NCBI RefSeq assembly: GCF_004364155.1
Contig: NZ_SOAZ01000001.1
Coordinates: forward strand, 174,820-238,819
Direction of reading: 5' to 3'
Origin: Fonticella tunisiensis
GTDB taxonomy: Bacteria > Bacillota > Clostridia > Clostridiales > Caloramatoraceae
Length of the DNA: 64,000 nt
Under the pieces are notes generated by a model. The model was not told the origin of the DNA. It searched no databases and saw only the letters and a list, made by a program, of their open reading frames with translations. The translations under genes and the position numbers were made by a program. This document shows, one piece after another, positions 7,989 through 16,959 of the stretch (positions are counted from its first letter, which is position 1; the number at the start of each line of letters is the position of its first letter).

Positions 7989-10298
7989 TTATGAATCCCT
8001 CCTACTTCCCAACACAAAGTTATCAATGTAATCGCGGTATAGTTGGTATGTATTTTTTATTTTTATGCCATCAGTCATTTCGCGGAAAGCTTCCTCCGAG
8101 TTTGTTACAAAATATACCACTTTAATATTATTTACTTCTGAAATCTTTTTTGCAAACTCGGCATATTTTGTTTCATCAACCAGAACTGCAAAGCCGTTTT
8201 GAGGAAGAATTAACATATCTGGTTCTTCATCGCTGTTTATTTCTGGCCTCCGGCCGATAGCACCGGATTTTAGCCAAAGCAATGGTAATATTTCGCGGAA
8301 TTGTTGACCTAGTGATACGCTGTTTTTATCTAAAAAACCTAGTTTAAAATACTCAACATTTGCAGGAAAACCATCGCTCATGGGACGTTTAACTTGCAAT
8401 GTTACATTCATTGGACCGAGCAAGTTTGATACCTGTGCTTTAATTTCCTTGAAAGTGGCAGCAGATTTTACCACTATATAAAAGTCTGTGATGTGGTCTT
8501 GATCTTCTAAAGCTTCCAGCCATTCATTAACAGCATTTACATCAAACAAGATCGTCGCCGAATGTTTATCCGAAACAATGAATTTACTATCTGCTTTGAC
8601 TAATGATTGTGGTAATTGCGACTTTCCATCCTTACCGCGTAGCAAAGAAACAAGCTGCTTTTTTGCATTAGTTGTTAGTTCCGTAGGATTATCAATAAAG
8701 CCCAGCTGATAGAATGAACGCTCTACCTCTTTTGATACTGTTTGGTTTGTGTAATACTCTCCTGATAGGATAGTGCCATCATCACGTTTTCCAAGGATAC
8801 TATATTTTATCCTAGGCCAAGTAACCGAGCGACATATACCATGTTTTTCCCATTCTGGGTCGCCAGGTTGATATCCTTGTTCGCGTAAAGCTTTTGATTC
8901 TGCGTCTGATACTTCGTTATTTGTTACTAAAATACAACGACGGTTACCATTATCCTCTACGTTTAGTAAATTTACCGCATGGAGCGTTGTTCCACTACCA
9001 GCAAAAAAGTCGACAATTAAAGCATTTTTCTTTCCTGATACAGCGAATAACAATGCATCATGGACAGCATAGAGTGATTTTGGGTAAGAAAAACCGCCAC
9101 CAATTATGGTTTTAAGCATATCTGTACCATGGGCTTCTGCATTATATAAAGGATCAGTCCAAACCGTTTTTGGAGGTTCGCTTTCTCTACGTAAAATAAT
9201 TTCTATTCGATTTCCTCTTTTTTCAATAAACATTCTATCTTTTACTGATTCTACGGTATCACGTCCATATCGCCATTTCTTTTCAATGCCATTCTTATCA
9301 ATTGGCCAAACATAAATTGTACCATCTGCATTATATTCTACTTGAGCTGTAGGGTGTAACTCTTCATCGAGTAAATCACCAAAACCGATGATGTTATAGT
9401 TAGAGTCTAGAATTACTGGATAAAAACATGTTGCACCTTCGTAGCGACCTGAAGTGCTTCCCCAACGTCTTAAATTATATACATCTCCACCAGTATGTTG
9501 CTTGCGAAAAATAGTACTTTCTGATGAATATGAAAATATTGCATATTCATGAGTCACAGAAAATTTTTTGCCCTGAGTTCCGCCGGGATTATGCTGAATG
9601 GTTATGCAGGTATGAGTTAGGTTTGGAAAAATTTCGTGAAGGAGAATCCATAGATGAGCATATTCATTGTCATCTATTGTAGTAATCAAAACACCATCAT
9701 CAGCAAGTATTCTTTTTGCTATCTTTAAACGTTTCTGCATCATGGATAGCCATTTACTATGACGCCAATTATCAGTGGAATCAACATAATCATTATTATA
9801 TTTCCAATCCCGAGCACCGGTATTGTATGGTGGATCTATATAAATGCAGTCTACTTTCTTTGGATATAAATATTCTAATAACTGGAGAGCGTGGTAATTA
9901 TCTGCTTCAATAATAGTGTGCCATAAATTACTGTCACGTGCATTCTCTACAGCAGCAATTGGCTGAAGCATGGGGAAAATAGGTTCTCCAAATTGAGCAA
10001 CTGAAACCAACTCCGAAACTGGGATATTTCTAGTATCACCTGTTGTTTTGTTGCGGCAAAGGGCAATATCCTCTTCTATTTTTAACACCGTATACAAATC
10101 GTTAATATGACCTGTTTTGAGTGCAACCGTCGAGCCACGTTTTACAGGAACATCATAAAGAGGAGTACATTCAGGAATGTGCTCTTCAAATACAAGACCA
10201 AATTTTTTATTTTTTGATAAGCGGGCAAATTCCTGTTCTAATCGATCACGCAAAGAAGTGTCAGGAATTTGACGCAGTAAATCATTTATTGCAGCCAT
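7989..10298 (-). CDS. Type III-like DNA methyltransferase (Mod-like)
   Basis: A 769-residue SAM-dependent adenine or cytosine-N4 methyltransferase that would protect self DNA and provide specificity for the Res-like helicase. DPPYNTGA (155-162, motif IV) precedes DFFAGSGTT (430-438, motif I). That beta-class order is the one used by type III Mod proteins. The start is the ATG at 10298 behind AGGAGGAAAAAAACT; an upstream extension into the ATPase gene is not credible. It lies 19 bases after the ATPase gene and is followed within two bases by the res gene. The recognition sequence cannot be read off. Confidence 0.88.
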   Translation of the reverse strand: MAAINDLLRQIPDTSLRDRLEQEFARLSKNKKFGLVFEEHIPECTPLYDVPVKRGSTVALKTGHINDLYTVLKIEEDIALCRNKTTGDTRNIPVSELVSVAQFGEPIFPMLQPIAAVENARDSNLWHTIIEADNYHALQLLEYLYPKKVDCIYIDPPYNTGARDWKYNNDYVDSTDNWRHSKWLSMMQKRLKIAKRILADDGVLITTIDDNEYAHLWILLHEIFPNLTHTCITIQHNPGGTQGKKFSVTHEYAIFSYSSESTIFRKQHTGGDVYNLRRWGSTSGRYEGATCFYPVILDSNYNIIGFGDLLDEELHPTAQVEYNADGTIYVWPIDKNGIEKKWRYGRDTVESVKDRMFIEKRGNRIEIILRRESEPPKTVWTDPLYNAEAHGTDMLKTIIGGGFSYPKSLYAVHDALLFAVSGKKNALIVDFFAGSGTTLHAVNLLNVEDNGNRRCILVTNNEVSDAESKALREQGYQPGDPEWEKHGICRSVTWPRIKYSILGKRDDGTILSGEYYTNQTVSKEVERSFYQLGFIDNPTELTTNAKKQLVSLLRGKDGKSQLPQSLVKADSKFIVSDKHSATILFDVNAVNEWLEALEDQDHITDFYIVVKSAATFKEIKAQVSNLLGPMNVTLQVKRPMSDGFPANVEYFKLGFLDKNSVSLGQQFREILPLLWLKSGAIGRRPEINSDEEPDMLILPQNGFAVLVDETKYAEFAKKISEVNNIKVVYFVTNSEEAFREMTDGIKIKNTYQLYRDYIDNFVLGSRRDS

Positions 10299-10317
10299 AG
10301 TTTTTTTCCTCCTATGT

Positions 10318-11958
10318 TTAATAATCATTAGATTCGTATTTACTCCACGAACGACCAAATAGTTCATTACCATCTGATAATCGCAAGATTGCTGTTTCTT
10401 CTAAAATCTTGTGCGCTTTCTCAGTTGTAGAATCAGCTTTATCAAACGCAATGAAAACCTGGCGATTACTGGATTGATAACGTTCCAATATATGTTCTAA
10501 GTGTATATCCTCAATACGTTTAAGGATATTGGAGTCGTGGATAAGTGCAGGGATTGGACGTAGTTCAAGTATAGTTAAATCGTATATAACTAGGCTCTTG
10601 AAAGCGGTTCCCTCACTTGTGTTTCCGGGTGTTTCAAATATAATTTCCTTTTGAGGAGTTATCTGCAAAAGTGGGGCGATTTCCTGCTGTTCAGTTACTA
10701 CGTCGTTAATTATTTTCATTCGTAGGTTAATGTTATCTTGTATTTCATGTATTATTTCGGTTTGTTGCAGCAGCAGATCTTTTAATTTCCTCTCCGCTTC
10801 AATGCGAGCTTCTTGAAGCTCTTTCTGACGAATTAAATCCGCCGTTTCTTCTTCAAGTCTATCAATTGTTTTAGACACATTAACACACTGTGATAGTATT
10901 CTCTCTGACATTTCCTTAGCTAAGCCAGTTTCTTTAATTTTTCTATTAAGGCGATTTATTTCTTTATCATATTGATCAATTATTTGCTGCAAACGCTCAA
11001 TTTCCTGATTCATCTCTTCGCCTAAAATTTCTCTAATTTTCTCATGAAAATATTCAATCTTTTCAAATGCTGCTATATTAGCATTTGGGAAAAAGTGTAA
11101 CAATGAATCAAATTCACTTGCGATTTCGGCCTTGCTATCAGCTATATTGCTCGTAATAGCATTAAGCTGCGATTGCAAGCGATTACGTTTGCGAATAAAA
11201 CTATTCAATTCTTTTTGAATTGCAGTTATTTGTTCGAATGTATGTGTATTAAACCCAAAAACTGCTAATTGCGCTTCTTCGTTGTTTTTCATTAATTTTT
11301 GAAGCCTTTTCTTTAAAGACTCGATCATTTTTTGATTGGTTTCGATTTTTTCTATATCCACTCTCTGATGTTGGCGATATTTGAGCTGCGAAAATTTAAT
11401 CCCAAGTTCTTCTTCCATGCTCTTAATCGCAGATAGAATTTCATAATGCCCAAAAAGTTTTAATAAAAAATCGACTGCCTTTTCATCTTGTTCACGAGGT
11501 TTTACAAGTAATGGATACTTTTCTAGCGTATTTTCGCGCCCATAAATGCGGAAAAAACGCTCAGTTATATCTGAAAAAGTAAGAGAGGGGATACCAACTT
11601 TATATTCTTGAAATAGAAAGCTACGAAATTCATCAAGTGTCAATTTTGTAATAAAATGTCCGTCCTTATCACTTCGATATACATTTTTAGTATCTTCAGT
11701 ACTTCTATAAAAATAGTACGGTTGTCCTTCAAACTCGTAAGTGAAATGGATGGTATGTGGGCCTATTTCCTTTTTTATATCATCCGACATGGAGTAGTAT
11801 CTGTCACCGCCGAATGCATAATCTATAACCCACAGAAATGTTGATTTTCCTATTGCATTAGTACCGCTGGAACTGCCCAAAACCGTGTTTAATCCTTCAT
11901 TAAGTTTTATCACTTGATGATTTGGAGCAAATTTATCGCATCGTATCTCTTTCAACAT
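10318..11958 (-). CDS. DUF2326-type coiled-coil ATPase of an ABC-3C system
   Basis: A 546-residue SMC/RecN-like ATPase. A Walker A-like loop GSSSGTNAIGKST (28-40) near the N-terminus is followed by about 270 residues of charged, heptad-rich coiled coil. The C-terminal third carries LVIYDLTIL and ALIHDSNIL, matching the Walker B and signature part of DUF2326 proteins. In ABC three-component systems this ATPase is thought to sense or load on DNA and drive its partner. ATG 11958 is chosen; a TTG at 11982 is possible. It overlaps the preceding small gene by 26 bases, which implies translational coupling. Confidence 0.8.
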   Translation of the reverse strand: MLKEIRCDKFAPNHQVIKLNEGLNTVLGSSSGTNAIGKSTFLWVIDYAFGGDRYYSMSDDIKKEIGPHTIHFTYEFEGQPYYFYRSTEDTKNVYRSDKDGHFITKLTLDEFRSFLFQEYKVGIPSLTFSDITERFFRIYGRENTLEKYPLLVKPREQDEKAVDFLLKLFGHYEILSAIKSMEEELGIKFSQLKYRQHQRVDIEKIETNQKMIESLKKRLQKLMKNNEEAQLAVFGFNTHTFEQITAIQKELNSFIRKRNRLQSQLNAITSNIADSKAEIASEFDSLLHFFPNANIAAFEKIEYFHEKIREILGEEMNQEIERLQQIIDQYDKEINRLNRKIKETGLAKEMSERILSQCVNVSKTIDRLEEETADLIRQKELQEARIEAERKLKDLLLQQTEIIHEIQDNINLRMKIINDVVTEQQEIAPLLQITPQKEIIFETPGNTSEGTAFKSLVIYDLTILELRPIPALIHDSNILKRIEDIHLEHILERYQSSNRQVFIAFDKADSTTEKAHKILEETAILRLSDGNELFGRSWSKYESNDY

Positions 11959-12175
11959 AGCGCAGTACCCTCTTTTCCTCAATTAGTTTAATTCTGCCTA
12001 ATGCAAACAAGCAGTCTAAAGCACTTAGAAAATCAGCCATGTTTTTTTGGCGTGGCATGGTTCGTTCAAATAATTCTTTTGGGGACATATCTTGCTGTGA
12101 CAATGCTTCTAAAATACCTGGAAAAAGCGCAATAATACTGTTTGAATATGATGTTACTTTATTTGGTAATCTCAT
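11933..12175 (-). CDS. Small middle component of ABC-3C system (MC7-like)
   Basis: An 80-residue protein beginning MRLPNKVTSYSNSIIALFP, with DMSPKELFERT and FLSALDCLFALGRIKL. This pattern fits the small middle components encoded beside DUF2326 ATPases in ABC three-component systems. I believe it is the class called middle component 7, but I rely on recall. Its start overlaps the end of the upstream partner gene, and its end overlaps the ATPase start. It is probably a wHTH adaptor between the ATPase and the larger partner. Confidence 0.65.
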   Translation of the reverse strand: MRLPNKVTSYSNSIIALFPGILEALSQQDMSPKELFERTMPRQKNMADFLSALDCLFALGRIKLIEEKRVLRYVERDTMR

Positions 12176-13397
12176 CGAACACCTCACACCTTTGCACGAA
12201 GTAGGAGATTATTATCTCACAAGCCTCTCTGTATTTACGACCGGTCTTTTCAAATAATGTCTCAACAAGGAGGTTGTAAATAGCACTTTGTGAAATCTGT
12301 GATTCACTAGCATCTTCATACATCCGTTTAATACTTTTAGCAAATCTATCCACATTTAATTTATTTTCTCCGGCTAACCGATCTAATGTATCATTTACTC
12401 CTTCATAAAACCGTCTAACATCAAAAAGCACTCTTTCTTTCAGGCGTTTTTCAGTAATTTTATTTTCAACCTTAATAGGTTCCATTTTGAGTTGTGTATC
12501 GGCTGTAACATCCATTAGATCAACTTCTCGAAGTACTTGTTCAATTTGCTTTTCTATTTCATGTCTTGATGTAGCATCTCTTGCCTTAACAAGTATTTCT
12601 AAGTCATGCTTGTCGGATAATAAAGCCAATTTATCTTCTTCAGATAAATTTCGAATTTCGCGTTCACAGTCAACACATAGAATAATATCGTCAGTTTCTG
12701 AAAGGCGAACGATCTTAGCGTAGTTAATATCGTTGCCTTCTTTTTTTATACCAAGAATTCTACCGCACTTTTGGCATCTGCCGCCCGTTTCAGCTAGTAG
12801 CACCAAAGCTCGAGCATCGATCGCAACTTCATTAGCGGCTTCCATAGAAAAATTATTGTAAGTTGTAATAAATTTAATGCTTTTCTTTTGAGTTTCAAAT
12901 GATTGTATGTACTCATCGGTTATCTCTCTTACACTATTTTCACAATTCCTGTTTTCGACATTAAGTACTGTATAAAGAAATATTCCGGCAAGAAAGTCTT
13001 CCAGAACAAATGAATTACAGCTAACAATATCCTCCTTTGTCATGTTATTTACTTTCTCAACAATTGTTTCAGGTTCGATTGTGTCATCAGAAGCAATGAT
13101 GTCCTTCAATGCAAGAACTATTAGGCTATTTTTATTACTATCCAACATGGGGAGGACTTTCTCCTTAAAGAAAACCGAAATATCACGAGCATCTACATCC
13201 GGAGCAGCATCGGTTACAACAGGTGAAAGATTTTTTTTACCTAATATCAAATCTGAAACGGTGCCATCATCGCTGCGAATATCATAAGTAGGCGCAATAG
13301 AAAGCAGCATGGTACCGCACAATTGCTTTTGTGTTACTCTTTTTGCCATGCAAATCTTTAAAATTGTTGCAAAAGTGCCAAAACATAGCTTCTTCAT
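12159..13397 (-). CDS. ABC-3C partner protein with zinc-ribbon pair
   Basis: A 412-residue protein of the kind encoded first in ABC-3C operons. Residues 25-60 contain the segment TQKQLCGTMLLSIAPTYDIRS. The middle has a four-cysteine zinc site, CQKCG and CVDCE, separated by about 30 residues as in HNH-type treble clefs but without the His/Asn catalytic pair. The remainder is helical and unrecognised. ATG 13397 behind AGGAGGGCG is used; an upstream in-frame stretch to 13460 overlaps the regulator gene. In this family the C-terminal part is often the effector-facing domain. That role is inferred from context only. Confidence 0.6.
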   Translation of the reverse strand: MKKLCFGTFATILKICMAKRVTQKQLCGTMLLSIAPTYDIRSDDGTVSDLILGKKNLSPVVTDAAPDVDARDISVFFKEKVLPMLDSNKNSLIVLALKDIIASDDTIEPETIVEKVNNMTKEDIVSCNSFVLEDFLAGIFLYTVLNVENRNCENSVREITDEYIQSFETQKKSIKFITTYNNFSMEAANEVAIDARALVLLAETGGRCQKCGRILGIKKEGNDINYAKIVRLSETDDIILCVDCEREIRNLSEEDKLALLSDKHDLEILVKARDATSRHEIEKQIEQVLREVDLMDVTADTQLKMEPIKVENKITEKRLKERVLFDVRRFYEGVNDTLDRLAGENKLNVDRFAKSIKRMYEDASESQISQSAIYNLLVETLFEKTGRKYREACEIIISYFVQRCEVFDEITK

Positions 13398-13413
13398 GTA
13401 TTGCGCCCTCCTG

Positions 13414-13641
13414 TTATTTTGTTTTATTGGTTGGAATATCGTCGTCAACATAGTCGACAATATCGCCTATGTTGACATCAAGAGCTTTACAGATTCTTCC
13501 TAACACATCCATGCTTACCGGCAAATCTTTACTCAACTTCGCTATTGTTGTCGATGTTAAATTCGTCATCGCCATCAGATCTTTTTTCATCATCTTTTTA
13601 TCAATTAATAGTTTCCAAAGTTTATTATAACTAAATGCCAT
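13414..13641 (-). CDS. XRE/Cro-family HTH regulator
   Basis: A 75-residue single-domain helix-turn-helix protein. KLLIDKKMMKKDLMAMTNLTSTTIAKLSKD contains the XRE recognition helix pattern and ALDVNIGDIVDYV is the typical C-terminal helix. It begins at ATG 13641 behind TTGGAGG and ends 16 bases before the ABC-3C partner gene, so it leads the operon. The promoter just upstream contains a palindrome, which suggests autorepression, like the controller proteins of restriction-modification operons. A role as prophage repressor cannot be excluded, because the first prophage gene diverges from it. Confidence 0.82.
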   Translation of the reverse strand: MAFSYNKLWKLLIDKKMMKKDLMAMTNLTSTTIAKLSKDLPVSMDVLGRICKALDVNIGDIVDYVDDDIPTNKTK

Positions 13642-13692
13642 TTTAATCGCCTCCAAGCACTATTGGATGGTATTCCCAACAGGTTATTTATT

Positions 13693-13728
13693 ATTATAGC
13701 AATTAACTATACAAATTACAATTAGTTA
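13693..13728 (-). promoter_or_regulatory. Minus-strand promoter with overlapping palindrome for the defence operon
   Basis: On the minus strand TTGTAA (13721-13716) and TATAAT (13698-13693) are spaced by exactly 17 bases. TAACTA (13704-13709) and TAGTTA (13723-13728) form an inverted repeat spanning the spacer and the -35 element. The position is suited to repression by the XRE protein encoded 50 bases downstream. Confidence 0.65.
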
Positions 13729-13796
13729 TTTATATATACAAACTTCGGCTTTGCAAACGCTTATGTTAGTTTTGTTCCAAAAATAAATGGAGACTT

Positions 13797-13840
13797 GCGG
13801 AGTTTCAGCGGAGTAACAGCGGAGTCATAGCCGAGGACTT
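13797..13840. repeat. Three to four 11-bp phased GCGGAGT repeats
   Basis: GCGGAGTTTCA, GCGGAGTAACA and GCGGAGTCATA are directly adjacent with an 11-base period, followed by a weaker GCCGAGGACTT. The period is about one helical turn. They lie between the defence operon promoter and the first prophage gene and could be a regulator binding array. Confidence 0.5.
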
Positions 13841-13913
13841 CAGGTGCTCGAATTAATAAAATTTAGATAGACGGCGGAACAAAGCTGTAATTTAAGAAAA
13901 AGGAGGGTAACTC

Positions 13914-14123
13914 ATGGAAGATATTCGCGATTTCAATGGTCGCTTAGTCTGTAAAGCTGACGCAGCCACAGGTCTTGTAGAAGTTGCATATAAACGATGT
14001 AAAACCAGTACACAGATACCTATCGGAGGAACATTGAAGATTGAACGTGATGGGGTTGTCACAATAATCAAACGAATAAATGATGCTGCTTTTCATGTAG
14101 AAAGCTATGTCTGCGCAGCATAA
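13914..14123 (+). CDS. Small prophage early protein, unknown
   Basis: A 69-residue basic protein with a mostly beta-strand pattern (LVCKADAATGLVEVAYK, GGTLKIERDGVVTIIKR). No family is recognised. A strong AAGGAGGG lies 7 bases before ATG 13914. It is the first plus-strand gene after the divergent regulator and is followed by a strong terminator, so it is expressed as its own short transcript. Confidence 0.7.
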   Translation: MEDIRDFNGRLVCKADAATGLVEVAYKRCKTSTQIPIGGTLKIERDGVVTIIKRINDAAFHVESYVCAA

Positions 14124-14160
14124 GACGTTAATCAACTAAATAGAAAATCCGCGGAGCTGC

Positions 14161-14216
14161 ATGACGGCCAGGATTAATTCTCATACCAGAGAATTATCCC
14201 GGCCGTCATTTTTTGT
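14161..14216 (+). terminator. Strong hairpin terminator
   Basis: ATGACGGCC pairs perfectly with GGCCGTCAT, extended inward by a GGATTAATTCTC/GAGAATTATCC stem, followed by TTTTTTG. Confidence 0.85.
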
Positions 14217-14275
14217 TCTACGGATTTTCGGCTCCTGCGGATTTCAAAAATCTGAAATTCAAGGAGCTGAGAAAA

Positions 14276-14665
14276 ATGAAAATCAAATATCACTTCAACA
14301 CTGAAACCATTGAAATTGAAGTATCTGAAGAGTGGGGAGAAATTCTGGTCGAACTTGACCGTCAGGAATACAACATTAACCATAAAGAGACTCGCCGACA
14401 TACATCACTTGATGCAATGAAATATGAGGGAGAGATTTTCGCAAGCAATACCGACATTGCCGCAGAGTACATAAGAACTCAAGAAAATGAGACATTGCTA
14501 AAAGCCATCGATAGTCTTCTCCCACAGCAAAAAGAACTGGTACGAAGGGTGTACTTCAATAATGAATCCCTTGCTTCAATAGCACGAGAAGAAGGGGTCA
14601 GTAAGATGGCTATTACAAACCGCATGAAAAAGATCCATGAAAAACTAAAAAAAATTTTGAGTTAG
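14276..14665 (+). CDS. Phage sigma-70 region 4-like HTH protein
   Basis: A 129-residue protein. The N-terminal half is of unknown type (begins MKIKYHFNTETIEIEVSEEW). The C-terminal half reads LLPQQKELVRRVYFNNESLASIAREEGVSK, followed by AITNRMKKIHEKLKKIL, the arrangement of a sigma region 4 helix-turn-helix. Such proteins in Firmicute prophages and conjugative elements act as transcription activators or small sigma factors. ATG 14276 follows AAGGAGCTG. Its likely targets are promoters in this same element. Confidence 0.72.
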   Translation: MKIKYHFNTETIEIEVSEEWGEILVELDRQEYNINHKETRRHTSLDAMKYEGEIFASNTDIAAEYIRTQENETLLKAIDSLLPQQKELVRRVYFNNESLASIAREEGVSKMAITNRMKKIHEKLKKILS

Positions 14666-14746
14666 GGGGTTTACTTTTACTGTTTTCGTGGCCTAACAGT
14701 GAGGGCCAAAACATCAGTCCTAAGAAAGATGAGGTGAAAAGAGCAT

Positions 14747-14950
14747 ATGAAACACAAACTCAAAATCAATATCTCGGATAATGACAGAGATTTAGGTATT
14801 GTGAAATGTCGCAATGTCACTCTACGAGAAAGGTTTTTGCAATATCTGCTGGGGAGAAAACAGAGAGTAACGATTATTGTTCCTGGTAACAGTGTAAAGT
14901 CTGTCGATATCCGCGAAGTTTCGGAGGTAGATGATCTTGATGCATTCTAA
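14747..14950 (+). CDS. Small prophage protein, unknown
   Basis: A 67-residue protein (begins MKHKLKINISDNDRDLGIV) with an acidic C-terminus EVDDLDAF. No family recognised. The start is behind GATGAGGTG. Its last 11 bases overlap the proposed start of the SNF2 helicase gene, so the two are translationally coupled. Confidence 0.65.
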   Translation: MKHKLKINISDNDRDLGIVKCRNVTLRERFLQYLLGRKQRVTIIVPGNSVKSVDIREVSEVDDLDAF

Positions 14951-16432
14951 ACGCGAAGAAATTATTCCAATGCCCATAAAGGGCAGACCATATAAGCATC
15001 AGATTCGTGCTTTCAATTTCATCTGCAGTCTATTTGGGCTTTTGAAGGGTGGTGGTGTTTCTGCCATTTCCGGATGGGGTGCAGCGCTCCTGATGGAAAT
15101 GGGCTGACCAGCACCGGGAAAACTCTTGTCTCAATTGCAATTATAGGAGCATTGCTTGCCGCAGGAAGAATAAAACGTGTGCTGATTGTTGCACCGCTTT
15201 CCATTCTTGGAGTGTGGGAGGACGAATTTAAACGGTTCGCAGATTTCCCATATCAGCTTATAGTCCTTAATGGCACGATTCAGAAGAAAATCCAACAACT
15301 AAGATTTTTAACTGGCGAAGGTGTCCATGTAGTGGTAGTCAACTACGAATCTGCATGGAGAATGGAAAAGGAACTGGCAAATTGGCATCCTGACATTATC
15401 ATCGCCGATGAAGGACATAAAATTAAAACTCATAATACAGCGGTTTCAAAGGCAATGCACAGGTTGGGCTTGCTTGCCCGGTATCGGCTCCTACTGACAG
15501 GAACGGTTATAACCAACAAAGCCATAGATGTATTCAGCCAGTATAAATTTCTCGATCCACGCATCTTTGGCAACAGCTTTTATGCATTCCGAAACCGGTA
15601 TTTCAACATGGTCGGCTATGGCAACCATACACCAGTGCTGAAAAAATCAATGGAACAGGATTTGATGAAAAGGATCCACAGCATTGCATTCCGGGCGACC
15701 AAAGCGGAGTGCCTGGATTTGCCGGAAACCACCGATATTATTCGCCATATTGAGCTTGAGCCTGTCACTTTAAAGAAATATAAAGAGCTTGTCAAACAAA
15801 GCTATACTGAGCTGTCAGCAGGAGAAGTAACAGCTACAAACATACTGACACGCTTGCTTCGTCTTTCGCAATTAACCGGCGGCTTCATCGGAAGCGATGA
15901 CGGTGGGAAAATCGAGCAAGTCAGTGATGCCAAGTTGAAAGCTCTTGAAGATATCCTTGAAAGCAGTATTCAAGAAGGACATAAGCTGGTTGTTATAGCA
16001 AGGTTTATCCCTGAAATTCATGCCATATGCAGGTTGCTGGAGAAGAAGAACATCGGTTATGCGTGTATTTATGGGGCAACAAAGGATCGCCAAGGGCAAG
16101 TAAACCGGTTTCAATGTGATCCCGACTGCATGGTGTTCGTAGGCCAGATTGCAACTGCTGGACTCGGTATTACACTAACCGCTGCAAGCACAATGGTATT
16201 TTACTCACTTGATTATTCCATGTCGAATTTCGAACAGACAAAAGCCCGCATCCATAGAGTTGGACAAAAGAACGGTTGCACATATATCTACCTTATCGCC
16301 AAGGGTACTGTAGACTCAAAAATCCTGACTGCTCTGCGCAATAAGGCAGATCTTGCAAAAATGCTGATAGACGACTACCGCAAAGGAGCAAATCCTTTTG
16401 CCCCAGAGGGAGGTGAAAGCTGTGAGCAATAA
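14940..16432 (+). pseudogene. Phage SNF2-type DEAD/DEAH helicase, frameshifted in Walker A
   Basis: The family reads continuously as YKHQIRAFNF, GAALLMEMG, then TGKTLVSIAI, with DEGHKIK (DEAH-like box) and a C-terminal helicase domain ending in QTKARIHRVGQ (motif VI). Here the N-terminal 55 codons from ATG 14940 run into a TGA at 15105. Eight bases (15105-15112) separate ATG-GGC from ACC-GGG-AAA-ACT, so the Walker A motif MGTGKT is split between two frames. From 15113 the frame is open to 16432. Without the eight bases it would be a normal helicase of about 495 residues. A start inside the second frame gives a protein without a proper P-loop. Confidence 0.82.
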
Positions 16433-16838
16433 TGCGATGTTTGAACTTGCTGACCGTCTTAAGGAGCTTCGCGATGCAAAAAAGGCCGCGGAAGAGGAAC
16501 TAAAAAGCATTAATGCAGAGATTGACGATGTTGAATACCGCCTGTCTGAGCTGATGATCAGCAGTGAGACGCAAAACTTCACAAGAGCAGGAACAATGTT
16601 CTGCCTTTCAACGACAACAAGAGCCAGTGCTGCCGCAGGCATGAAGGAGGAACTGTTTGACGCACTACGCAGTAAAGGCTTTGGAGAACTCATCTATGAA
16701 ACAGTCAATGCAAATTCCCTGTCAGCATTTGTTAAAGAACAGATTGCGGAGAATGGGGACGAGCTTCCGGACTGGCTGAAAGGCCTTGTGAATGTCTTCG
16801 AAAAGACAACAGTAACTGTGCGGAAAGCAGCAAGGTAA
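16422..16838 (+). CDS. Phage replication-module protein, unknown
   Basis: A 138-residue protein with an N-terminal coiled coil (LKELRDAKKAAEEELKSI, about residues 8-45) and an alpha/beta C-terminal part (GFGELIYETVNANSLSAFV). The start is GTG 16422 behind GGAGGTGAAAGCT, overlapping the helicase stop by 11 bases. It commonly sits between helicase and recombination or ssDNA-binding genes in Clostridial phages, so a DNA-replication accessory role is inferred. Confidence 0.65.
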   Translation: MSNNAMFELADRLKELRDAKKAAEEELKSINAEIDDVEYRLSELMISSETQNFTRAGTMFCLSTTTRASAAAGMKEELFDALRSKGFGELIYETVNANSLSAFVKEQIAENGDELPDWLKGLVNVFEKTTVTVRKAAR

Positions 16839-16959
16839 ATAGCTTCAGAAAGCAATGCTCCAATATCAATGTTCAAGGAATAACTGTTCGAAGAACAATG
16901 CTTCAAAGAACAATGATATAGATTACATTTCAAATTCATATTTACGGAGGTATAAAAGC

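Noticed and set aside
13797..13840. Possible CRISPR-like repeat
   Set aside because: Units of 11 bases without spacers and no cas genes nearby; kept only as phased repeats.
16877..16890. Possible LexA/SOS box before the Cys-rich phage gene (GAAT-AACT-GTTC)
   Set aside because: Differs from the Gram-positive GAAC-N4-GTTC consensus and is not at a clear promoter.
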